Notes under the pieces: model-generated
The model's database searches: none
The model's input: only the letters and a program-made list of their open reading frames with translations
What the model was told of the DNA's origin: nothing
Shown: one piece after another, positions 32,716 through 44,538 of the stretch
How the letters are laid out: each line of letters opens with the position of its first letter
How positions within the stretch are numbered: the stretch's first letter is position 1
Translations under genes and position numbers: made by a program
From: Piliocolobus tephrosceles
Lineage: Eukaryota; Chordata; Mammalia; Primates; Cercopithecidae
NCBI RefSeq assembly: GCF_002776525.5
Contig: NC_045443.1
Span: 38,528,531-38,592,530, forward strand
Direction: 5' to 3'
Length of the DNA stretch: 64,000 nucleotides

Positions 32716-33322
32716 TGAGGCCGGAGAATAGGATCTGGAGGCAGGGAACCTAAGGCAGATTCGCACTGACTTTTAGAACTAGATCAAAAGGAAAACCCCA
32801 ATTTTTCATGCCCAAGTTAAAAGAACAGAGGTTACTCCCTTTGCAACCTTCCTTCCCCCGTCACACATACACACACACACACACACACGCACACACACAC
32901 ACACACCTTTCTGCATTGTAGATGAGAAATGGAAAGTACTTCTGATCGGTCCACTCCCACAACCAAGCAGACATTTGCAAGAGGTGCAACTTTGTAACTT
33001 TACTTCAGCCTCTGACTGGTTGCCTTCCACGACCAATCAGACTGGTTGCATGCCACTACTTCATTTACATAGGGTGTAAACCAAATAACCAATGGGAAAC
33101 CTCTAGATAGTATTTAAACTCTAGAAAATTATGTAACTCGTGCTCTTGGGACTCTTGCCTCAATCCACTCTCACTCTGTGGAGTGTACTTTCATTTCAGT
33201 AAATCTATGCTTTCATTGCTTCATTCTTTTGTTGCTTTGTTTGTGTACTTTGTCCAGTTATTCATTCAAAATGTCAAGAAACTGGATGACTTGTAGTGAA
33301 GACCCTCCAATGGTAACAGACT
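32716..33322 (+). mobile_element. ERV LTR (class I-like), family not named
   Basis: CCAAT-type boxes (ccaatcag at 33033, ccaatggg at 33090), a TATTTAAA box near 33112 and an R-like start (gtgctcttgggactcttgcc) appear in LTR order. A late U5-like stretch reads tttgtccagttattcattc and then gtaacagact. A (CA)n tract lies inside. No retroviral coding sequence adjoins, so it is likely solo. Ends are approximate. Confidence 0.65.
32865..32907. repeat. (CA)n microsatellite within the LTR
   Basis: Interrupted CA run (one CG step near 32889). Likely length-variable. Confidence 0.95.
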
Positions 33323-33510
33323 GCACACTTGATTTTTTTTTCTTTATGAATTATGCTTTTGATGTCAGGTCTGTGAAATTTTTGTCTAACCTGAAGTCAC
33401 AGTGATTTCCTCTTACTTTATCTTCTGGATGTTTTATAGTTTTTGTCTTTACACTTAGGTCTATTATCCATTTTGAGTTAATTTTTGCATATTGTACAAA
33501 GAATTAATGG
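33323..33510 (-). mobile_element. L1M ORF2 fragment
   Basis: Plus-strand words acttaggtctattatccatt and ttgagttaatttttgcatat are reverse-strand L1 ORF2. The same ORF2 section is passed again near 34860, so this piece is a different copy from the long L1M that follows. Confidence 0.65.
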
Positions 33511-33857
33511 AATTTAAAATTTCTGCTATTCAAAATACACCACGAAGAGCATGAAAAGACAAGCTACAGACAGAATTTTATATTCAGCTTCTTTCATTCA
33601 GCAATTTGTGTGTGATTTTCATCCATGTTGTTGCATAAAGCTGTAGTTCACTCATTTTTATTGGTACATAATGGCCTATTGTGTGACAAGACCACAATTC
33701 ATTTGTCCATTCTACTGATAGACTGTTGGTTGTTCACAGTTTGGAGTACTATGAACATTATTTTACATGTCTTTTGGTGCATAAGAGAACACTTTTTTGT
33801 TATTGGATATGTTAACCAGGATTGAAATAGCTAGACCATACATAGTGATGCATTTGT

Positions 33858-34080
33858 AAACCAGCTCTCTGAATAAGAAAGTCTTGATTAGCATTTGTTA
33901 ACTTCTGTGATGTCAATACTCCTACCATTGCCAATTTCCAGCTACGGATAGTATTGTAATGACCCACCCACAGACCCTTTTAACAATCGCTCTCATGAGC
34001 TGCTCAGAGCTGACTCCAACAATGCTGGCTCAACCCACTGTACAACCCATACTTTACCTGTTCTTGACTTTAGCAGACAA
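33858..34080. other. Unassigned 223-base block inside the L1M
   Basis: The L1 consensus is broken at about 33857 and resumes at about 34081, so this block looks like an insertion. It includes cttgattagcatttgttaac and atgagctgctcagagctgac. I cannot assign it to a family and see no clear target duplication. Confidence 0.5.
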
Positions 34081-34572
34081 TGTCAAACTGTTTGTCCAAA
34101 TATTTGGATAAATTAATACTCCACCGAAAATGTATATGTTCACCTCATTCTGTAGACCCACCAACTCTCAGTATTGTCAGTCTTCTCCATTTTGGCATTT
34201 CTGTTGGGTCTGAATTGGTATCACTTTGTGGCTTAATTTGCTTTTCTGTGGTGACTAATGAGGTTGAACAACTTTTCGGATGTATCACAATAGCATTTGG
34301 AAATCCCCTTTTGTGATATGCCTGCTTTTCCACATTTTTCTATTGGGCATCTGTCTTCATTGATGTTTAGTTCACATATTCTGGACATGAGCCCCTTGTC
34401 AGTTTTGTGTGTGTCAAACACCTTCTCCCACTCTTCTTTTATATTTTGACCATCTTGTGTTTTTTAACAAACAAAAATTCAAATTTTAATTTTGAATTTA
34501 AAAATTTTTCTTTTTTATAATTAGTACATTTTATGATTAGGACATAAGCAATGCCATGTTTAAAAAGTATTT

Positions 34573-34848
34573 CTGGTCAGGTACAGTGGCTCATGCTGGT
34601 TATCCCAGCACTTTGGGAGGCCAAGACAGGAGGATCACATGAACCCAGAAGTTTGAGACCAGCCTGGGCAACATAGTGAGACCTTGTCTCTACAGAAAAA
34701 AAAAATTTAAAAACTAGCCGATCATGGTGGCATACACTTGTGGTCCCAGCTGCCCGGGAGACAGAGGTGAAACTATTGCTTCATCCAGGGCGGCAGAATC
34801 TGCAGTGAGCCAAGATCACACCACTGCACTCCAGCCTGGGTGAAGGTC
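34573..34848 (+). mobile_element. Old Alu (J-like), 3' end lost
   Basis: Runs from ggtcaggtacagtggctcat through a central A-rich linker at 34695-34708 to cactccagcctgggtgaagg. There is no A-tail. It is inserted in the L1M. Confidence 0.92.
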
Positions 34849-35211
34849 ATAATGATATGCACCCAAATTATTTTCTAGAAGTTTTATTCTTTGTCCTATA
34901 CATTTGATTTTATAATCTATGTGAAAATAGTTGTTGAATATAGCATAAAAAGGGACCTTTGCATTTTTTCTACATAAGTAACCAATTGTCACAATACCAT
35001 TTGTTGATGAGCCCCTTCATTCCCTCAGTTCTGTAGTTCTACCTTAGTCATAAATCAAGTGCCCATGTCTGTTTCTGTGTTTTTGGTTCTATTCTATGTA
35101 CTTGTAATTCTTAATTAAATACTACATTGTCATAATCACTGTAGCTTTGTAATATATCTGGTGTCAGCTAGATCAAGTTCTCCCATATGGTATTTCTTCA
35201 TTACCATTGCC

Positions 35212-35701
35212 TAGTGCCAGGGCTCAGACCATGATACCCCCAACGTATGGTGCCTTGGCATGCTGAGTACTTCAAAGTGAGGGAAATCAAAAGGGCCACA
35301 GTAGCAAAATCTTTCTGACCTTCTCCTATCCTTCTTTCTCCTGTGCTCCCATTTTCCCTAAGGCAGGCCATAGAAGCTGCAACTCTTTTTCCTCGAAGAC
35401 AACCATAAACAGATCCTAAACAGAACTTGCTGGGTGCCCTTGCCCCCCGTCCATTGTTATTAAATCATACCCTTTTGTCCAATCACATTTCTACCCAGCT
35501 GTGCATTCTTCATCAAACCTAAGCATAAAAATGGACAGTTTTCCCTGAATCTTTGGGTGTTCAACTCTGAAGGCTCCTGTGCCATGTAGAACTTTGATTA
35601 AATAAATGTGTATGTTTTCTCCTCTAAATCTGTCTTTGTCAGTTGTATTCAGACCTAGCCAGACAATCTAGGATGGTTTCACTCCCTTAACTTAGTTAGT
35701 C
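35212..35701 (+). mobile_element. LTR (ERV, family not named) inside the L1M
   Basis: The L1M breaks after cattaccattgcc and resumes at ttgccttttacattttc, so a possible 5-base duplication, ttgcc, occurs at 35207-35211 and 35702-35706. The intervening ~490 bases include tggtgccttggcatgctgag, a gattaaataaatgtgtatg poly(A)-signal region and ctgtctttgtcagttgtatt, which is typical LTR order. Solo; no coding region. Confidence 0.65.
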
Positions 35702-36668
35702 TTGCCTTTTACATTTTCATTTCATTTTAGAATCAGCTTGTCAAGTTCCACACAGGAAAAAAAAAAAAAACACGTGACTTTGATTGGGAGTTCACTGATT
35801 CTGTAGATCAATTTGAAAATAACCGATACCTCTAATATATTGAGTATTCTGAATAATAAATGCTGTACTTTTTAGATTCTTTATTTCTCTTAAAAACATT
35901 TTATAGCATCATACTAGAGGTCTTACAATATTTTATTAGGTTTATGCATAGATATTCAACGTTTATATTTTATTATAAATGTTACCTTTCAAATTCTTTT
36001 CTTTCTGCATATGTCTGTAATTCATATATATTGTCTATATTCATATATATTGTCTATATAGACATTAACCACTTATAAGATAATTTAAATTATTTTAATT
36101 ATAATAATTTATCCATATTTTCTTTTAGATTTTTTGTGATATAATTATTTTCAAATGATGATAGTTTTACTTCCTCTTTCCAATCTTTATGTCTTTTTTC
36201 AACCTTATTGCACTGGCTCGAACATTTAGAACAATATTCAACAGAAGTGATGACAGTGGAAACCTTTATCTTGTTCTTGATTCCAAAGGGAAATTTTCAA
36301 ATATTCTTCATTAACTATATTTTTGTAGATTTTTGAAGATATCCTTATTAACATACGAACATTTTCTTCCATTCCTAGTTTGTTAAGTGTTTTTATTGTT
36401 AGTGTATATTAAATGCTACCAAATTATTTTGCTCTTTTCTTCTAAAGTGGTAAATTATGCTGAATTTTTTAAATGCTAAACTAAACTTATATTCCTATAA
36501 TAAACCCAGTTGGTCATTATATACTCTTATTACTTTTTATACTTTCTTATTACCTTTATTACTTTTTTATTACTTTATATACTTTTCATTATATTATATT
36601 TACATTATATATTTTGAAACCTAGTTTCAGTCTGACAATATATTGCTTAGAAATTTAACATCAGAAAT

Positions 36669-37706
36669 GGGGGTCGGAGCAAGATGGCCGAATAGGAACA
36701 GCTCCAGTCTCCAACTCCCAATGCAAGCGACACAGAAGACCGGTGATTTCTGCATTTTCAACTGAGGTACTGGGTTCATCTCACTAGGGAGTGCCGGACA
36801 ATCGGTGCTGGTCAGCCTCTGCAGCCTGACCAACTAGAGCTAAAGCAGGGTGAGCCATCGCCTCACCTGGGAAGCTCAAGGGGAAGGGAATCCCTTTTCC
36901 TAGCCAGGGGAACTGAGACACACAACAGCTGGAAAATTGGGTAACTCCCACCCCAATACTGTGCTTTAAGCAAACGGGCACACCAGGAGATTATATCCCA
37001 CACCTGGCTGGGAGGGTGCCATGCCCACGGAGCCTCCCTCGTTGCTAGACCAGCAGTCCGTGATCTAACTGCAAGGCAGCAGCGAGGCTGGGGGAGGGGC
37101 GCCCACCATTGCTGAGGCTTAAGTAGGTAAACAAAGCCGCTGGCAAGCTCGAACTGGGTGGAACTCACAGCAGCTCTATGAGGCCTGCCTGTCTCTGTAG
37201 ACTCCACCTCTGGGGACAGGGCACAGCTAAACAACAACAACAACAACAAAAGCAGCAGAAACCTCTGCAGACGCAAACGACTCTGTCTGACAGCATTGAA
37301 GAGAGGAGTGGATCTCCCAATACAGAGGTTGAGATCTGAGAAGGGACAGACAGCCTGCGCCAGTGGGTCCCTGACACCTGAGTAGCCTAACTGGGAGACA
37401 TCCCCCACTAGGGGCAGACTGACAATCCCAAACCTCACACGGCAGAGTACACCCCTGAGAGGAAGCTTCCAAAGTAAGAATCAGACAGGTACACTCGCTG
37501 TTCAGCAATATTCTATCTTCTGCAGCCTCTGCTGCTGATACCCAGGCAAACAGGGTCTGGAGTGGACCTCAAGCAATCTCCAACAGACCTACAGCTGAGG
37601 GTCCTGACTGTTAGAAGGAAAACTAACAAACAGGAAGGACACCCACACCAAAACCCCATCAGTACGTCACCATCATCAAAGACCAGAGGCAGATAAAACC
37701 ACAAAG
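36669..37706 (+). promoter_or_regulatory. L1 5'UTR internal promoter with YY1 site
   Basis: This GC-richer leader starts with a G run. The YY1 core caagatggccg is at 36680-36690, the position at which YY1 directs the L1 start site. At about 1040 bases it is roughly 130 longer than in the youngest human L1s. A short CAA repeat lies near 37231-37248. Activity in present tissue is unknown; CpG decay is visible. Confidence 0.85.
37450..37578 (+). promoter_or_regulatory. 129-base L1 5'UTR segment (ZNF93 target in L1PA3-6)
   Basis: The segment, beginning cacccctgagaggaagcttc and ending cctcaagcaatc, sits between ggcagagta and tccaacagacct. In the youngest L1PA3, L1PA2 and L1HS these flanks are joined. 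Its length here is 129. Established work shows that this segment is bound by the KRAB zinc-finger repressor ZNF93 and was lost in younger L1s. Binding at this copy is an inference. Confidence 0.8.
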
Positions 37707-38720
37707 ATGGGGAAAAAGCAGGGCAGAAAAGCTGGAAATTCAAAAAATAACAGCGCATCTCCCCCTACAAAGGAGCACAGCTCATCGCCAGCAACGGATC
37801 AAAGCTGGACAGAGAATGACTTTGACGAGATGAGAGAAGAAGGCTTCAGTCCATCAAACTTCTCACAGCGGAAGGAGGAATTACGTACCCAGCGCAAAGA
37901 AACTAAAAATCTTGAAAAGAGTGGAAGTATTGATAGCTAGACTAATTAATGCAGAGAAGGTCATAAACGAAATGACAGAGATGAAAACCATGACATGAGA
38001 AATACATGACAAATGCACAAGCTTCAGTAACCGACTCGATAAACTGGAAGAAAGAGTATCAGCGATTGAGGATCAAATGAATGAAGTGAAGGGAGAAGAG
38101 AAACCAAAAGAAAAAAGAAGAAAAAGAAATGAACAAAGCCTGCAAGAAGTATGGGATTACGTAAAAAGACCAAATCTACATCGGATTAGGGTGCCTGAAA
38201 GTGAAGGGGAAAAGGGAACCAAGTTGGAAAACACTCTTCAGGATATCATCCAGGAGAACTTCCCCAACCTAGTAGGGCAGGCCAACATTCAAATTCAGGA
38301 AATACAGAGAACGCCACAAAGATACTCCTCCAGAAGAGCAACTCCAAGGCACATAATTGCCAGATTCATCAAAGTTGAAATGAAGGAAAAAATCTTAAGG
38401 GCAGCCAGAGAGAAAGGTCGGGTTACCCACAAAGGGAAGCCCATCAGACTAACAGCAGATCTCTTGACAGAAACTCAACAAGCCAGAAGAGAGTGGGGGC
38501 CAATATTCAACATTCTTAAAGAAAAGAATTTTCAACCCAGAATTTCGTATCCAGCCAAACTAAGTTTCATAAGTGAAAGAGAAATAAAATCCTTTACAGA
38601 TAAGCAAATGCTTAGAGATTTTGTCACCACCAGGCCTGCCTTACAAGAGACCCTGAAGGAAGCACTAAATATGTAAAGGAACGACCGGTACCAGCCATTG
38701 CAAAAACATGCCAAAATGTA
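37707..38720 (+). pseudogene. L1 ORF1, broken
   Basis: ORF1p is the trimeric RNA-binding chaperone of the L1 particle (338 residues when intact). The start MGKKQGRKAGNSKNNS at 37707 is intact, but the frame ends at 37940 after 77 residues. Stops fill the coiled-coil region to about 38076. The RRM and C-terminal domains are open again from 38077 (199 codons) and end at 38676, where a GAA codon has become TAA. That removes the last ~14 residues; the usual stop site is at 38718-38720. Confidence 0.93.
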
Positions 38721-38784
38721 AAAACCATCGAGGCTAGGAAGAAACTGCATCAACTAATGAGCAATATAACCAGTTAATATCATA

Positions 38785-41700
38785 ATGGCAGGATCAAGTT
38801 CACACATAACAATATTAACCTTAAATGTAAATGGACTAAATGCTCCAATTAAAAGACACAGACTGCCAAACTGGATAAAGAGTCAAGACCCATCAGTCTG
38901 CTGTATTCAGGAGACCCATCTCACATGCAGAGACACACATAGGCTCAAAATAAAGGGATGGAGGAAGATCTACCAAGCAAATGGAGAACAAAAAAAAGCA
39001 GGGGTTGCAATCCTAGTCTCTGATAAAACAGACTTTAAAACATCAAAGATCAAAAGAGACAAAGAAGGCCATTACATAATGGAAAAGGGATCAATTCAAC
39101 AGGAAGAGCTATCTATCCTAAATATATATGCACCCAATACAGGAGCACCAAGATTCATAAAGCAAGTCCTTAGAGACTTACAAAGAGACTTAGACTCCCA
39201 TATAATAATAATGGGAGACTTCAACACCCCACTGAAACATTAGACAGATCAACGAGACAGAAAGTTAACAAGGATATCCAGGAATTGAACTCATCTCTGC
39301 AGTAAGCAGACCTAATAGACATCTATAGAACTCTCAACCCCAAATCAACAGAATATACATTCTTCTCAGCACCACATCACACTTATTCCAAAATTGACCA
39401 CATAATTGGAAGTAAAGCACTCCTCAGCAAATGTAAAAGAACAGAAATTATAACAAACTGTCTCTCAGACCACAGTGCAATCAAACTAGAACTCAGGACT
39501 AAGAAACTCAATCAAAACCACTCAGCTACATGGAAACTGAACAACCTGCTCCTGCTCCTGAATGACTACTGGGTACATAACGAAATGAAAGCAGAAATAA
39601 AGATGTTCTTTGAATCCAATGAGAACAAAGATACAACATACCAGAATCTCTGGGACACATTTAAAGCAGTGTGTAGAGGGAAATTTATAGTACTAAATGC
39701 CCACAAGAAAAAGCTGGAAAGATCTAAAATTGACACTCTAACATCACAATTGAAAGAACTAGAGAAGCAAGAGCAAATACATTCAAAAGCTAGCAGAAGG
39801 CAAGAAATAACTAAGATCAGAGCAGAACTGAAGGAGATAGAGACACAAAACACCCTCCAAAAAATCAATGAATCCAGGAGTTGGTTTTTTGAAAAGATCA
39901 ACAAAATTGACAGACCACTAACAAGACTAATAAAGGAAAAAAGAGAGAAGAAGCAAATAGACACAATAAAAAATGATAAAGGGGATATCACCACCAACCC
40001 CACAGAAATACAAACTACCATCAGAGAATATTATAAGCACCTCTACGCAAATCAACTAGAAAATCTAGAAGAAATGGATAATTTCCTGGACACATACCCT
40101 CTCCCAAGACTAAACCAGGAAGAAGTTGAATCTCTGAATAGACCAATAGCAGGCTCTGAAATTGAGGCAATAATTAATAGCCTACCAACCAAAAAAAGTC
40201 CAGGACCAGATGGATTCACAGCTGAATTCTACCAGAGGTACAAGGAGGAGCTGGTACCATTCCTTCTGAAACTATTCCAATCAATAGAAAAAGAGGGAAT
40301 CCTCCCTGACTCATTTTATGAAGCCAACATCATCCTGATACCAAAGCCTGGCAGAGACACACAAAAAAAAGAGAATTTTAGACCAATATCCCTGATGAAC
40401 GTCGATGCAAAAATCCTCAATAAAATACTGACAAACCAGATCCAGCAGCACATCAAAAAGCTTATCCACCATGATCAAGTGGGCTTCATCCCTGGGATGC
40501 AAGGCTGGTTCAACATTCATGAATCAATAAACGTAATCCAGCATATAAACAGAACCAAAGACAAGAACCACATGATTATCTCAATAGATGCAGAAAAGGC
40601 CTTTGACAAAATTCAACAGCCCTTCATGCTAAAAATGCTCAATAAATGCAGTATTGATGGAACATACCTCAAAATAATAAGAGCTATTTATGACAAACCC
40701 ACAGCTAATATCATACTGAATGGGCAAAAGCTGAAAAATTCCCTTTGAAAAGTGGCACAAGACAGGGATGCCCTCTCTCACCACTCCTATTCAACATAGT
40801 GTTGGAAGTTCTGGCTAGGGCAATCAGGCAAGAGAAAGAAATCAAGGGTATCCAGTTAGGAAAAGAAGAAGTCAAATTGTCCCTGTTTGCAGATGACATG
40901 ATAGTATATTTAGAAAACCCCATTGTCTCAGCCCAAAATCTCCTTCAGCTGATAAGCAACTTCAGCAAAGTCTCAGGATACAAAATTAATGTGCAAAAAT
41001 AACAAGCATTCTTATACACCAGTAACAGACAAACAGAGAGCCAAATCATGAATGAACTTCCATTCACAATTGCTTCAAAGAGAATAAAATACCTAGGAAT
41101 CCAACTTACAAGGGATGTAAAGGACCTCTTCAAGGAGAACTACAAACCACTGCTCAGTGAAATCAAAGAGGACACAAACAAATGGAAGAACATACCATGC
41201 TCATGGATAGGAAGAATCAATATTGTGAAAATGGCCATACTGCCCAAAGTTATTTATAGATTCAATGCCATCCCCATCAAGCTACCAATGAGTTTCTTCA
41301 CAGAATTGGAAAAAACTGCTTTAAAGTTCATATGGAACCAACAAAGAGCCCGCATTGCCAAGCCAATCCTAAGTCAAAAGGACAAAGCCGGAGGCGTCAC
41401 GCTACCTGACTTCAAACTATACTACAAGGCTACAGTAACCAAAACAGCATGGTACTGGTACCAAAACAGAGATATAGACCAATGGAACAGAACAGAGCCC
41501 TCAGAAATAATACCACACATCTACAGCCATCTGATCTTTGACAAACCTGAGAGAAACAAGAAATGGGGAAAGGATTCCCTATTTAATAAATGGTGCTGGG
41601 AAAATTGGCTAGCCATAAGTAGAAAGCTGAAACTGGATCCTTTCCTTACTCCTTATACGAAAATTAATTCAAGATGGATTAGAGACTTAAATGTTAGACC

Positions 41701-42617
41701 TAATACCATAAAAACCCTAGAAAAAAACCTAGGTAGTACCATTCAGGACATAGGCATGGGCAAGGACTTCATGTCTAAAACACCAAAAGCAACGGCAGCA
41801 AAAGCCAAAATTGACAAATGGGATCTAATTAAACTAAAGAGCTTCTGCACAGCAAAAGAAACTACCATCAGAGTGAACAGGCAACCTACAGAATGGGAGA
41901 AAATTTTTGCAATCTCCTCATCTGACAAAGGGCTAATATCCAGAACCTACAAAGAACTCAAACAAATTTACAAGGAAAAAAACAAACAACCCCATCAAAA
42001 AGTGGGGAAAGGATATGAACAGAGATTTCTCAAAAGAAGACATTCATACAGCCAACAGACACATGAAAAAATGCTCATCATCACTCGCCATCAGAGACAT
42101 GGAAATCAAAACCACAATGAGATACCATTTCACACCAGTTAGAATGGCAATCATTAAAAAGTCAGGAAACAATAGGTGCTGGAGAGGATGTGGAGAAATA
42201 GGAACACTTTTACACTGTTGGTGGGATTGTAAACTAGTTCAGCCATTATGGAAAACAGTATGGCGATTCCTCAAGGATCTAGAACTAGATGTACCATATG
42301 ACCCAGCCATCCCATTACTGGGTATATACCCAAAGGATCATAAATCATGCTGCTATAAAGACACATGAACACGTATGTTTATTGCAGCACTATTCACAAT
42401 AGCAAAGACTTGGAATCAACCCAAATGTCCATCAGTGACAGACTGGATTAAGAAAATGTGGCACGTATATACCATGCAATACTATGCAGCCATAAAAAAG
42501 GATGAGTTTGTGTCCTTTGTAGGGACATGGATGCAGCTGGAAACCATCATTCTTAGCAAACTATCACAAGAAGAGAAAACCAAACACCGCATGTTCTCAC
42601 TCATAGGTGGGAACTGA
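38785..42617 (+). pseudogene. L1 ORF2 (endonuclease/reverse transcriptase), broken
   Basis: ORF2p nicks target DNA and copies L1 RNA into it. The endonuclease N-terminus is open at 38785-39243 (IQETHL and GDFNTPL motifs) and ends after a small deletion near 39236. 39244-39584 holds stops. The reverse transcriptase part is open at 39585-40748, then in another frame to 41002. The catalytic FADDMIVY is at 40886-40909. A TAA stands at 41000-41002, the frame is open at 41048-42142, shifts near 42000-42015, and a TGC to TGA change lies at 42366-42368. The normal C-terminus ends at 42617. The many breaks make it non-functional. Confidence 0.95.
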
Positions 42618-42855
42618 ACAATGAGATCACTTGGACTCGGGAAGAGAAACATCACACACCAGGGCCTATCATGGCGGCGGGGAGGGGAAGGGATTGCATT
42701 GGGAGTTATACCTGATGTAAATGACGAGTTGATGGGTGCTGACAAGTTGATGGGTGCAGCACACCGACATGGCACAAGTATACATATGTAACAAACCTTC
42801 ACGTTATGTACATGTACCCTAGAACTTAAAGTATAATAATAATAAATTTAAAAAA
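42618..42855 (+). terminator. L1 3'UTR and poly(A) signal
   Basis: The G-rich tract is at 42672-42691. The end cctagaacttaaagtataat is followed by AATAAA at 42841-42846 and a very short A-rich tail. The weak signal is typical of L1 and explains why read-through transcripts occur in this family. Confidence 0.85.
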
Positions 42856-43980
42856 AGAAATTTAGCATCAATTTTTTTAATTGGCCTGTAATTTTTTTTT
42901 TTCTTTTAATGTCATTGTTAGGCTTTGATTCCAAAGCATAAGCTAGTTTCATGAAATTTTGGGGATTATTTCTTCTATTCTCTACAAGAGTTTGTGTAAA
43001 ATTGATGTTATTTCTTCTTTAATATTTATTAGAATTGACCATTAAAACTATCTTGGGTAGAGTTCTCTTTCTGGTTTATAATCACAGAATCAATATCTTT
43101 AAGTATCATAAATCTTTTCTAATTCTCTATTGTACCAATTTTGGTAAACTACATTTTTCTAGGAATTTGTTTATTTCATCTAAATTTTCAAATTTATTGT
43201 CATAAAGTTGTTGATAGTATCCTACTAGAATACTGTTAATTTCTATAATACCTGTAGTAATGTCCTTTCTATTTTTTATTCCTATTACTATTTGTTCTTC
43301 CATTATTCTTTACCTGAGTAGTACAGTGGGAGTTATAAATTTTATTAGTTTCTTAAAAGAGCTATCATTGAGCTTAATTGGTTCTTGCTGTTGTATGTAT
43401 TGTCTATTCAAATTAATTTCTATATTTATCGTTTTTTCTTTTTTCTACTTTCTTTGGACATAATTTGATGTTTTTTCCCTAATTTCTTGTTATGCATTCT
43501 TAGCTTATCAATGTTTAGTCTATTTTCTTTTCTAACATATACATTTAGGGTTATACTCTTTTTGCCTCTAAGTTTAAATATGCAACATTTTCTTTTTAAT
43601 TTAATTCAAAATATTTTCACATTTCCATTGATTTCTGTTTTAACTCTTGCATTACTTAAAATTGTACTTCTTAATTTACAAAAAATGAGAGTTTTAAGTT
43701 TTTCTTTTATTATTTGCTTCTTGTTTAATATCACTCTGGCCAGAGAACGTACTCTGTGATATAAGTGTTTAAATATATTGAAATGTAATTTATAGCTCAG
43801 ATTATGGTGATATATTATAAATATCCTTTGTACTTACTTTAAAAAGAATATGAAATCTCCAGATTTTGTGAACAGTGTTCCAGGTGTGTCAACTTTTCTA
43901 ATTACCTTACTCAGTTATGAACTATCCTTGCTAATTTTCCATCTGATTGTTCTATTATTTAATGAGAGAAACTACTCATA

Positions 43981-44538
43981 CAGCAATCCTCCCTTATCTA
44001 CAATTTCTCGCTCTGGGGTTTCAGTTACCCACGGTGAAACATGGTCTGAAAATATTAAGTAGAAAATTCCGTAACTAATCAATGCATAAGTTTTAAACTG
44101 TGTGTGCTGTTCTGAATAGCCTGTTGAAATCTCATGCTCAGCTCCCCACCTCTCCCACTTCCTCTTATCCAGGACATAAATCATCCCTTTGTCCAGCAGA
44201 TCCGCTCTCTATACACTCCCTGTCACTCAGTAACCAACTCAGTTATCAGATCTACTGTCCCAGTATTGCAGTGCTTGTGTTCAAGTAACCTTTATTTTAA
44301 TTAATAATGACCCCAAAGCACAAGAAAAGTGATGCTGGCATACTATTATAATAGTTCTATTTTATTATTAGTTATTGTTGTTTATCTCTTACTGTGCCTA
44401 ATTTATAAATTAAACTTTATCATAGGTATGTATGTATAGGAAAAAACATAATCTATATAAAATTAGGTGCCCTCTGTGGTTTCAGGCATCCACTGGGGGT
44501 CTTGAAATACATCCCCCACGTATAAGGGGGCACTACTG
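43981..44538 (+). mobile_element. Tigger/MER2-type pogo-like DNA transposon
   Basis: Terminal repeats cagcaatcctcccttatct and, at the far end, tataagggggcactactg are inverted. TA precedes the left end. Internal stretches ttcaagtaacctttatttta, then aataatgaccccaaagcac and aggcatccactgggggtctt are typical of this family. No transposase frame remains. It is inserted in the L1M. Confidence 0.8.

Larger units (their letters stand above)
36664..42855 (+). mobile_element. Full-length L1PA element, dead
   Basis: About 6.2 kb with 5'UTR, ORF1, ORF2, 3'UTR and a short A-rich tail. The target duplication agaaatttaacatca (36649-36663) versus agaaatttagcatca (42856-42870) flanks it, so the 5' end is complete. 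The 3'UTR and a retained 129-base 5'UTR segment place it among older L1PA subfamilies, roughly L1PA4-8. Both ORFs carry frame changes and nonsense codons, so it cannot move on its own. It inserted into a reverse-strand L1M. Confidence 0.95.

Noticed and set aside
36863..37438. 191-codon antisense frame over the L1 5'UTR, as a candidate ORF0-like peptide
   Set aside because: L1 5'UTRs have an antisense promoter and an ORF0, but this frame was not shown to match ORF0 in start or sequence, and GC-rich 5'UTR DNA often stays open by chance.
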